In this document: piece by piece, positions 55,150 through 64,000 of the stretch
Position numbering within the stretch: position 1 is the stretch's first letter
Layout of the letters: each line of letters begins with the position of its first letter
Assembly: GCA_945910005.1 (NCBI GenBank)
Contig: OX246747.1
Location: 13,834,580-13,898,579 of the forward strand
Direction of reading: 5' to 3'
DNA length: 64,000 nucleotides
DNA from: Isoperla grammatica
Taxonomy: Eukaryota > Arthropoda > Insecta > Plecoptera > Perlodidae
Translations under genes and position numbers: made by a program
Notes under the pieces: model-generated
Seen by the model: only the letters and a program-made list of their open reading frames with translations
What the model was told of the DNA's origin: nothing
Databases searched by the model: none

Positions 55150-55659
55150 CCGGGCCGGGTTTTCTGGCTTTCGGGCCGAATTTCGGGCCGGGCCGGGCGC
55201 AAATAACCAAGTTGTTGACGCGCCGTTAAACATCCAATAATTCAATTCAATTCGGGCCGGGCCGGGCCGGAATCATCTTCATTCGGGCCGGGCGGCAGTA
55301 GGTTTTTATCGGGCCGGACAGTTTCGGGTCGGGCCACGGGCCGGGCCGGGCCGTACTTTTCCCACAAATTCGCATCTCTACTAGCGCTAACTTATGTTAA
55401 AATAACGGAAGTTTCATTCGCAAGCTATGGTGTCAGCATCAGTGTTTTTTTTCTCTTTGAGCAGCAGCTGTTGTTTTTACGCTTTGACATTTGACAAAAA
55501 TCCGTGAATACTTTTGCATCATTCGCTAAAATATACTAAATACTGCCACACCAAAAACATTTATTATTCATGATTTGAAATTATTCTCTGTTGTGCACCA
55601 GTAGAGTGCAACAACCAGGCGTTGTTGGCGTCCCGTACAACTATTGTGTGTGTGCGTTT

Positions 55660-55812
55660 TGCTTATGTCGCTGTGTGCGCAGCGCCGCGAGTTTACCCGG
55701 TACCTTGTGGTACCGGATGTGGTGCTGCGTGAGGGAGGCGGTGCAGCTGCCGCAGTAGGGGCACTTATGCCGGACTGCCCGGCCGAGGACACGGCCGTGA
55801 CGAGGCCCACCA
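55660..55812 (-). CDS. candidate C2H2 zinc-finger exon
   Basis: The GC-rich minus strand reads RHKCPYCGSCTASLTQHHIR then YHK: CxxC, 12 residues, HxxxxH. It is followed at once by GTACCGGGTAAA, a possible splice donor. The frame upstream (RVRGGGPRHGRVLGRAV) is open to about 55830. GC content is well above its surroundings, as in a coding exon. The gene is unknown. Confidence 0.4.
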
Positions 55813-55857
55813 CCTCGCACTCGTCGGACTGTAATTAAGACGTAGGCAATTATTTAG

Positions 55858-55987
55858 ATAAGCGAGCGTAGCGAAGTGAATCTTTCAATACAACACGATC
55901 TACATTACGATCAATCATTGTTGTGCCCTAGGCACGCGTCGAAGCGCGCACGCTCCTCGATCGAAGGCGCGCTACATAAATCAAGCG

Positions 55988-56020
<33 letters not shown>

Positions 56021-56030
56021 CCAATCAATC
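55858..56030 (+). repeat. second retroposon tail family ending in (CAAT)n
   Basis: A GC-rich stretch ends GAAGGCGCGCTACATAAAT followed by ten or more ATCA units (55978-56028). The GCGCTAxATAAAT plus microsatellite pattern is a common LINE/SINE 3' end, distinct from the GACGTTAAGCCC family. Confidence 0.5.
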
Positions 56031-56174
56031 TAGAAAATACTCAAGTTATGAAGGCGGAGCAATGTTTTTGATTCATCAAGATGTTCGTAAAGTTCTTGAC
56101 TATCACTGTGCAACAGCTATTGGATATTCTTAAATAGTAATTTGTTAGTTGCCTAACTACCCTCTAATGACCTT

Positions 56175-56558
56175 CCTGCCCAGGGACTGCTACCTTATCG
56201 TGGTGGGCAGGTTTGCGTGCTTTGTTGATCCCGAGAGCTATGCCGGCGGAAGCGTATGCTTCTGGTAGGGCCACCCTAGCCGGACTGGTCGAGGAGGAGA
56301 AGTCAGACGAAGTGCAGTCCACACCCATATCCCCTTTCCTCCCCCCATTGTCCCATTGAATAGTTCTCCTCCCACTTGGCCCTGCCCTCCCTTGCTGGAC
56401 TCCCGTATGACGACTCCCGCGACGTACAATGGATCTGATTCGGATATGGCTTTTTTCTTCATTATCATCTTTCTCATTTTCATTATCACCCGCTCATCGT
56501 CTCGATTAGCCATCGTTGCATAAATATAAGACGTTAAGCCCCATTAATCAATCATCAT
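56175..56558 (+). repeat. SINE-like element, H1 + body A, full length
   Basis: 13-bp target-site duplication CTCTAATGACCTT (56162-56174 and 56559-56571). Confidence 0.94.
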
Positions 56559-57160
56559 CTCTAATGACCTTACACGCTCTTTGAATACCTTCAATACATG
56601 GAATATACAATAGAGAATTTGACATTTAGGGAGACATCGACTGACAACATTTCTTGGTACCTGATCTAGTTGTGGTGAAAGAACCTCTTCATTCCTTCTT
56701 CAATGAGGCACTCGCCTGCAGATCGAACCCGGGAGCTCTTGACTTGGGGGGACGTACCTAGGTATCGAACCCCAGGCTCTCATATAGCCATGGCCAGCCT
56801 AGACCTAGACCCTAGCCCTTGCGCAACGTACTCTAGGCCTAGTCCCTGGCCCTTGCTCATAGGCTAAGCCTAGGCTGACTTGAGTCCCGCTTAATTAAAA
56901 AATAAATATTTAATCAATAATTTACTTCTCTTGTAGATGTTCACTTGTTCCTCTGCTAACCATTTTCTAGTATTTTTCTTGAGATTTTTGTAACAAGACC
57001 TGACGGATTGGGAGGTTCTTGATTAATGAAAGCTTTCTTGGCAAATGCTTTCGCTTATGTTCGTCTTGCGACGATCCTAGAACTTCACCTCGATCGTCGC
57101 AATACGAATGCCCCCGTCAGTCTATTAATCATTATCTCTGGTTCAGAAAACCAACAAAAT

Positions 57161-57376
57161 AGAACACCTGTCGATCACGCGACGGAAGCGACAAGAAGAA
57201 CACCTGTCGATCGCGCGACGGAAGCGCCAAGTAGAACACCTGTCAATCGCGCGACGGAAGCGCCAAGTAGAACACCTGTCGATCGCGCGACGGAAGCGCC
57301 AAGTAGAACACCTGTCGATCGCGCGATGGAAGCGCCAAGTAGAACACCTGTCGATAGCGCGACGGCAGCGCCAAGT
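57161..57376 (+). repeat. 36-bp minisatellite, six units
   Basis: Six head-to-tail units starting AGAACACCTGTCGAT, encoding RTPVDRATEAPS in the plus frame 57026-57502. The first and last units are the most diverged. As 36 is a multiple of three, other frames are also open. No protein family recognised. Confidence 0.95.
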
Positions 57377-57635
57377 AGAAAGAACACTCCCACTTCAGAC
57401 CTCGTCGCGAGCGGACTTGTTTCACGATCGCCCCGCTTCCTGTGTTATTTCCCGTGTTGTTTTCGTTGCGTGGCGGGGCGGGGCAGCTCAGTCGTTTGCT
57501 GAGCCTATCCGCCCCCTGCGACTGCACGGAAAACTGTCTTGTGTGTTTCTCGCCGTGCATTTTGCAATATGTTGTTTAAAATTCTCATTCACTTTTTTCT
57601 CCGCTTTCATTTGGTGTCGTTAAATTTGATGTTTT

Positions 57636-58330
57636 TGGGTGCTCGCAATGAGCAACCCAAGGCCTCAGGATTTTCTAAAATCCAAGGCGTTGTTGGGTCC
57701 GACAACAAAGGATGGGCGAGGCAAGCCCTCAAAAGTAACCCTGACCCGTAAAGGTCAAACCGAGCCGACTGTGCTCCCTGTTCACAGGGGGCTTAAGGTC
57801 TCGACTACCATCGGCCCTGTAGTGGATGCCCTCAGTGCACTGGCGGCACCCAGTACTGACCCCAAAAACGTTAGTGAGCTGCCACAACCAGCCATTTCGT
57901 GTAGCGGGTACCATACAGTTCTTGTCTCGGGCACTCTTGATAACTAGGCATAATAACGAAGGCCAGCTTGGTCTTGACGTAGCTGGAACCTTGTCAACTT
58001 CACGCGAGTATCGACGCCGTCATCAGCCGTTGCTGCAGTGTCCTGTGGTTATTACCACACTGTGGTCCTTAGAGTCGATGTGACGACCTGGGCTTGGGGT
58101 AATAATGTAAATGATCAGTTGTGTACCGGGGACAGGGTTAAGATATCCGCCCCCTCTCGAATGATTGGCCTCGAGTATCAGTCATCATTCATTATCACCC
58201 GCTCATCGTCTCGATTAGCCATCGTTGCATAAATATGAGACGTTAAGCCCCATTAATCAATCATCGAGTATCAGACTGTCTCCCAGGTCATCAAAGGATG
58301 TCGCAACACTGCGATGCCAATTAATAGATT
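57636..58330 (+). pseudogene. RCC1-repeat copy 3, fused behind an unrelated 5' segment
   Basis: A frame starting MSNPRPQDFLKSKALLG and reading GLKVSTTIGPVVDALSALA to about 57890 has no RCC1 character. It then runs directly into SCSGYHTVLVSG, which matches RCC1 copies 1 and 2, followed by an in-frame stop and further RCC1 text (SCGYYHTVV, then TTWAWGNNVNDQLCTGDRVK). A 5'-truncated SINE (58182-58263) splits it. Similarity ends near 58315. The junction implies ectopic joining of an RCC1 piece to other sequence. Confidence 0.7.
58182..58263 (+). repeat. SINE-like element, 3' tail of body A, in RCC1 copy 3
   Basis: Only the last ~80 nt. An 11-bp target-site duplication TCGAGTATCAG (58171-58181 and 58264-58274) proves it is a separate truncated insertion. 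Confidence 0.94.
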
Positions 58331-58590
58331 GTGGGATTGCTGAGAAGAATGTTGGAATTGGAAATTTCAGGTAGAAGGCAATGACATCACTGCTTCATAT
58401 TTTCATTTCAGATTAACCAATATTTAATTAAGCTGCACAGTATGTACATACCAAAATGACAAATTAAGATAGGCCTAGAGTAGGCCTAACCTACTTTCAA
58501 AAAATGATTGCTTATACCTTTTACTGCAGTTGCAATACGTAGGCTTGAGGATTTCAATTTTGAAGCAGTCCCGAAATACGTATACTTAGA

Positions 58591-58808
58591 CCTGACAAGG
58601 GACTGATACCTTATCGTGGCGGGCGGGTTTGCGTGCTTTGTTGATCCCGAGAGCTATGCCGGCGGAAGCGTATGCTTCTGGTAGGGCCACCCTAGCCTGA
58701 CTGGTCGAGGAGGAGAAGTCAGACGAAGTGCAGTTCACACTCCAATCCCCTTTCCTCACGCGCCCTTCTACTTGCCTTTTCCTCCAAAGAGCCCCTAATT
58801 TCATATCT
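58591..58808 (+). repeat. SINE-like element, H1 + body B, 3'-truncated
   Basis: A decayed head (CCTGACAAGGGACTGATACC, GGCGGGCGGG) and body B to CTAATTTCAT; the tail is missing. Confidence 0.85.
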
Positions 58809-58814
58809 TAAACA

Positions 58815-60100
58815 CCATGTGAGTGACAAATGGAATACATAGGCCTAGCAATATTGTAGACTGTAGGTCTAGAATCCAATGTAGCCTCAAGTCAAGGGTC
58901 TAGGCCTACAAAGGTCTGGCCATTGGCTTAGAGACGGTCTATTACTCCCTGCCTATGAGAAACTGTATGAACTCCCATACAAAAGGTTTGAGTGCTGTAT
59001 GTCTAGTTTTAGGCAAGAAGAATTATTTCTTCATTGGGTTTTCATACCCACGACCAGGATTCAAATAGGCCCATGTTCTTGTATACCCTAGGCCTAGGCC
59101 TCTAGCTAGGCGACATATTGGAATTGCCACCTGTGGCAATACAGAGCTATTATAAGGCTTATCCCTTATTGGTAAAACTGGTGCACAGCTGATCTGGTGT
59201 TCTACTCACTTTTTTCGTTCAAAACCACCAAAGTTGCGTTACTAATCATAGTTTTATTATAAAATGATTAATTATTAATCTTTTTAAGTGTGTTACAATA
59301 TTGTTATTCATTTTGGACACTAATAACAGTTGTGGAAGTATTTTTCTTCAAGATTTACGCCCTCTTCGCCCCATCGTCGTTGTAGTGCTGCCAGTCTAGA
59401 AGGAAAGCACGAAAATAGCTACATTACAATCGAATGTTGAAGAAGGAGTAATTTATTTAAACATTTATTTATACCCAAATTACAAATTACCCCTGTTTCA
59501 AATTTGAAGAAGGGGTTATTTTTATTTAGTTTTAGTTTACAGAATACAGATGAAGGGTGTTAGGGATTTTTCATGAACTTACGTTGGTAGACGGCACTTC
59601 CTGTTTGCTCCGAACAGCTCTGCTCTCGCTCGTACGCCATATTACCATATTTAACGTGATTCACATGTCAAAACAATGTATTTTTAAAATGGAAATTAAC
59701 TATCAAAAAACGTACTTCTTGTAAAAAAAAAGTGGAAGTTAAAGATAAATAATCAGATAATGTGTACTACGTACGAAATCTATCTCCCAAAGGAATACAC
59801 ACAAAAAGTGAGTAGAAACCGGGAACCTGGCGGCTTGACTTCACAAAACGCGCGCGATTTAAATCAGTGGAGTGGAAATAGAGTAGCCTAATATCGCGTA
59901 CATGAAGTGTGGTTAGAATTATCTCTTGTAATACTTACATCTAATAAATAATGCAATGAGATTATTTCTGGTAATTGGGTATGGTTTAGCCAACATATTA
60001 AAATGTGCACTGTTTATTGTTTACGTTAAATCAATAACCATTGACACTTTTGCCAGTAAAATAATAATAATAACTTATAAGTAAAAATAGTTTAAATAAT
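58815..60100. other. unassigned AT-rich stretch
   Basis: A TAGGCC-rich cluster to about 59110, then AT-rich sequence with no supported gene. Confidence 0.4.
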
Positions 60101-60104
60101 TTCG

Positions 60105-60288
60105 AAATGTAGTCCACAACCTCCCCCCTCCCTTTTCCTCCCCCTTTCCCTTTTCCACCCCGCCCTCCTACTTGCCCTTTCCCTCTAAAAAGCCCCCTAT
60201 TTCATCTTCATATATCACCAACTCATTGTCTCGATTAGCCTCGTTGCAAAAATATGAGACGTTTATCCCAAATATCAATCAATCAATT
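60105..60288 (+). repeat. SINE-like element, body B, 5'-truncated
   Basis: Starts GTAGTCCACAACC; body B; GACGTTTATCCC tail plus AATC units; lies just upstream of the LINE. Confidence 0.87.
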
Positions 60289-60429
60289 TCCCAAAATCTG
60301 TTATTAATTTTCCCTGCCTGACATTATGTTGTAATGTGGCAACAAAATTTAGGGAATGACCATGCTTTCGAATAATTTAAATACATACGTTAAAACACAT
60401 CAATTATTTAAACGGTATAGGTAAATATT

Positions 60430-63400
60430 GTGGTATTTGCTGCTTCTTTTATATCTAAAGCTGCATCCCCCATTAAGAGCAAGGGACTTAGGATCAACAT
60501 CGGTAATGCATTCGGTCAGCATTATGCACAAGTCTTCAATTCATCGCACTACACAACAAAATTCATCGAACATAAATCGAAAGAGGAAAGGAAGACGTTG
60601 AACTTCTCCTCCAATAACGATGAACAGTACAACCTTCTCTTCTCGGATCATGACTATTTCTCGATATTGAAAGATCTGAAAAACAACGCCCCTGGTCCTG
60701 ATTTTATTCATAACGAAATGCTCAAACACCTCTCATATTCATCACATCAATATATCCTAAATATGTTTAATCGTATGTGGCTTGAGGACGTATTTCCTGA
60801 ATCCTGGCAGGAAGCCATAACTGTACCCATTCTAAAGCCAGGTAAACCCAAAGAAGAACTCACAAGTTGTAGGCCGATATCATTAACAAGTTGTCTGTGC
60901 AAATTATTTGAAAGGATGATAAATAGAAGATTGATGTGGTTCCTAGAGAGCAAAAACCTCATTGCACCCGAACAATCTGGTTTCTGACGAGGGCGATCTG
61001 TTGTGGGCCTGCCCAGGGACTGCTACCTTATCGTGGTGGGCAGGTTTGCGTGCTTTGTTGATCCCGAGAGCTATGCCGGCGGAAGCGTATGCTTCTGGTA
61101 GGGCCACCCTAGCCGGACTGGTCGAGGAGGAGAAGTCAGACGAAGTGCAGTCCACACCCCAATCCCCTTTCCCCCCACTGTCCCATTGAATATTTCTCCT
61201 CCCACTTGGCCCTGCCCTCCCTTGCTGGACTCCCGTATGACGACTCACACGACGTACAATGGATCTGATTCGGATGTGGCTTTATTCTTCATTATCACCC
61301 GCTCATCGTCTCGATTAGCCATCGTTGCATAAATATGAGACGTTAAGCCCCATTAATCAATCAATCAACCATCTAGCCCGGCTAGAGAATTACATTCAAA
61401 ACGCATTTTTATTAAAACAACACGTGGTGGCGATCTTTTTCGATTTAGATAAAGCATTCGACACCACGTGGCGACATGGTATTTTAAAAACTCTACATGA
61501 CTGGGGAATAAGGGGCCATTTGCCCAATTTTATCACACATTTTTTATCCAACAGACAATTCAAAGTCCGAATCGGCAACTTTTTATCCGGACAATTTTAT
61601 CAAGAAAACGGTGTTCCCCAGGGATCGGTTTTAAGTGTGATATTATTTACAATATCAATCAACAGCATTGTTTCCTACGTTAAAAAACCATTCAAGTGCT
61701 CACTGTTTGTCGATGATTTCGCAATATTTTTTAAAGCCGCCTTTTTAAGTTCAATAGAGCGTCAACTTCAGATGAACATGAGAAGACTAAAAAAATGAGC
61801 TGATGAAACAGGCTATAAATTCTCGGTTTTAAAAACAACATGTATTCACTTCAGCCGTCGTCGTGGAATTTGCTCACATCCAAATCTAAAGATGGGAGGT
61901 CAAGACCTATCGTTGTCAGAAGTTGCCCGCTTCCTGGGAATGCTTTTTGACACAAAACTTAATTGGAAACCACATCTACAACAACTTAAATCCAAATGCT
62001 CAATGTCTATGAATATCCTACGAATACTCAGCAATACAACCTGGGGGGCAGACCGCACTGTCATGCTCCGGTTATACCGTTCCCTTATTAGGTCAAAACT
62101 CGATTTTGCTAGTTTTATATATGCTTCAGCAAGACGCTCATATCTCAAAACCTTGGATACAATACACCACACAGGGATCAGATTGTCAACGGGTGCTTTT
62201 AGAACCAGCCCTATCCCCAGTCTGTATTGTGAGTCCGGAGAACCGTCGCTGTCGTCCAGGAGAGACTATCTACTACTTAGCTATGTCGCCTCATTGGCGG
62301 GGTCACCTAAGAACCCTGCCTACGACATAATACTAGATCCACCATACCAAGACCGTTACGCCATTAGACAGAATACCACTAGACCAGCAGGTATTCGATC
62401 CCTCGAACTAATGAAATGTCTAGATATTACCCCACCTCTTGTTTTTACCAATTCTTTTGCCGCTGTCCCGCCATGGATGATCAGTATGCCCAAATGCATC
62501 ACTCAAATGTCAGTATACAAGAAAAACACTACATCCTGCTTGCAATATCAAGCAATGTTTAATCAAATTCGTTCCCTATACTCCGATCACGAATGCATTT
62601 TTACAGATGGGTCGAGAATCGAGGACTCGGTCGGCTGCGCTTTTATTACTGACAATGAAAAGTTTTTATTCCACCTAGACTCACTTTTTAGCATTTTTAA
62701 CGCGGAACTCTTCGCAATCATGCAAAGTCTTTTATATGCCTTTCGAAGCAAGACATCAAAGTTTTTAATATGCACCGACTCTCTGAGCTCTCTTCAGGCA
62801 CTTTTAGAAGTATATGCTAGGCACCCATTGATTGTTAAAATTCAAACAATTATATCGAAACTTTTAGCCAAACGTAAGTCCATAGTTTTTTGTTGGGTTC
62901 CTGGTCATGCAGGCATTCTTGGTAACGAGGTGGCAGATCGATGTGCTAAAGAAGCCTGTACCACTGACAGCAACGACTGCCAATTAGTTATAACTGCAGA
63001 CCTGAAAGCGTTTTTTAAACTAAAATCAAACAAGCTATGGCATAACGAGTGGCAGAGCATACGAAACAACAAACTAAGAAAAATAAAAGACTCCGTAACT
63101 CCATGGCTATCTTCCTGGCGCTCATGTCGCCGCGAGGAAGTTGTTTTAACTCGCATCCGAATCGGTCACACCTATATTACTCAGAGCTATCTTCTAATTA
63201 GTGAACCCAAACCAGTGTGTGATGCTTGTAATGTGACATTAACTGTCAAACACATAATTTTAGATTGTGCAAAGTATTTAGCCGAACGACAAAGATATAA
63301 GTTAAAATCCACACTAATAGAAAACCTGTCAGATAAAACTGACGCAACCAACAACATTTTAAAGTTCCTTAAATCAATTAACCTTATAAACAAGATTTAA

Positions 63401-63470
63401 ATAGGGAAAATAGGCACTGATAACCCAGATGTTTTCTGCCTTTAAACCACAAATAACAATAATAATAATA
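60430..63470 (+). pseudogene. I/Nimb-type LINE ORF2 with RT, RNase H and CCHC, split by a SINE
   Basis: Before the SINE (60430-60987): NNAPGPDFIHNEMLKHL, LTSCRPISLTSCLCKLFERM and PEQSGF, then TGA at 60985-60987 where relatives have Arg. After it (61370 on): FFDLDKAFDTTWRHGI, ENGVPQGSVLSVILF and the active site CSLFVDDFAIFF; a TGA at 61796-61798 stands where relatives have the Trp of WAD. Then the frame 61892-63400 gives FLGMLFDTKLNW, thumb, RNase H (CIFTDGSRIEDSVGCAF, FNAELFAIMQSL, ICTDSLSSLQAL, CWVPGHAGILGNEVADRCA) and a CDACNVTLTVKHIILDC zinc knuckle. The 3' end has an AATAAT repeat near 63465. There is no endonuclease: 5'-truncated near 60420. The tail differs from the SINE tail, so this is not its obvious partner. 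Confidence 0.9.
61008..61367 (+). repeat. SINE-like element, H1 + body A, nested in the LINE
   Basis: Interrupts the LINE RT between ...GRSVV and HLARLENYI. A ~15-nt internal deletion (TTCATTATCACC, lacking ATCTTTCTCATC) is present. No clear duplication, so a few target bases were probably lost. Confidence 0.93.
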
Positions 63471-64000
63471 ATTGAGACACTAGAAGCATAAATCTGGGAC
63501 AATCCCGGGTTTCTGGGACGGATGGTCACCCTACCCCCAATTGAACAATATGATATTTCATTAAAATCCTGGCCCTAATAATAACAGTAATAACATTATT
63601 CTGTAACTCATTTCCAACTATGTCATGTTGAGTGGTTGTTGCCCACCCTTGTCTAGGTCATGAAACTGTCAGTGATTATTAATAACAATAATTTAATAAT
63701 AATAATATGTAGGCCTATCTGTAGGCTAAGTAATAATGTAGCCTACATGTTTGTTTTTCGAATAGGATTCGGCCTAAAACACAACGCGAGGTCAAAGCGT
63801 GTCGAATATGCACGACAGTTACCGCAAACAAGCGTCAAGTAACCATACGTGGTCACAGGTAATGTACTTATGACTATGTCTTTGACATGCCTGTGACACA
63901 ACAAGAAATATATGAAGCATGCGTGTCAAATTTAGTCAATGGTGCTCTGCCCGTACGCAAGAACAGTTGCATTGTACCCTTCCAAACAGGTTCCGGAAAG

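Larger units (their letters stand above)
54194..55380. mobile_element. hAT-like non-autonomous element with CGGGCC-rich interior
   Basis: Ends are TAGAGATGGAAATTTTGG and, read inward from the right, TAGAGATGCGAATTTGTGG: imperfect terminal inverted repeats. They are flanked by an 8-bp duplication CTAGCGCT (54186-54193 and 55381-55388), the length made by hAT transposases. The interior is built of CCCGGCCCGG on the left and its complement CGGGCCGGGC on the right, interspersed with TTTCGGG. No transposase is encoded. Two SINEs (54268-54543, 54774-55149) sit inside, so the original element was about 0.5 kb. Confidence 0.75.

Noticed and set aside
55978..56030. CRISPR-like array in the repeated ATCA units
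   Set aside because: It is a simple tetranucleotide microsatellite at a retroposon tail; there are no spacers, and the genome is eukaryotic.

Overview
This is a non-genic, transposon-packed stretch of a metazoan nuclear genome. The evidence is spliced exons, many degenerate transposases, non-LTR and BEL/Pao retrotransposons, and 11-14 bp target-site duplications. A TAGGCCTA-type word is scattered throughout. The element mix (intron-bearing PIF/Harbinger, P-element/THAP, Mutator-like, hAT-like, BEL/Pao, RNase H-bearing I-type LINE, a SINE with an AATC tail) fits a marine invertebrate, but I cannot name the phylum from sequence alone. No complete, undisturbed host gene is visible.

The dominant component is one SINE-like family with 34 recognisable copies or fragments in 64 kb. 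It is modular. Head H1 starts CCTGCCCAGGG. Head H2 starts CCCGTCTGGGC. Body A carries GAATATTTCTCC and GGATCTGATTCGG. Body B is pyrimidine-rich with CGCCCTCCTACTTG. All share one 3' end (TCTCGATTAGCC, then GACGTTAAGCCC, then AATC repeats). Both heads begin with an 8-bp hairpin. Every copy I can find lies on the + strand.

Layout. 0-7.5 kb: MADF/Myb-like exons, a Gypsy-like LTR plus gag fragment, a Mutator-like transposase and a candidate exon. 8-14.7 kb: two LINE remnants (-), a THAP-domain remnant (+) and a ~177-bp satellite. 15-17.7 kb: a four-exon PIF/Harbinger transposase (-) broken by a SINE. 17.8-24 kb: two RCC1-like partial copies, a LINE fragment and a candidate promoter. 24.8-25.9 kb: a second Harbinger. 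26-31 kb: SINEs and short gene remnants. 31.3-38.1 kb: a nearly complete BEL/Pao element (-) with two LTRs, sitting directly beside a THAP-domain ORF. 39-44.6 kb: a SWIM zinc-finger remnant, a tandem duplication ahead of a TATA/initiator promoter, and a tRNA-like SINE. 45.3-46.6 kb: a 19-unit, 57-bp minisatellite open in several frames. 47.2-50 kb: a P-element/THAP9-like transposase and a FLYWCH-type MULE (both -). 50.6-56 kb: a Harbinger fragment, a transposase fragment, a 1.19-kb hAT-like element with a CGGGCC-rich interior and a C2H2 exon. 57-58.3 kb: a 36-bp minisatellite and a third, chimeric RCC1 fragment. 60.4-63.5 kb: a LINE with RT, RNase H and a CCHC knuckle, split by a SINE.

The genes do not form a pathway. 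What the window records is successive insertion: SINEs with clean target-site duplications sit inside the Harbinger, the BEL element, the P element, an RCC1 copy and the hAT-like element, and inside the LINE without a clear duplication, so the SINE family is the youngest layer.
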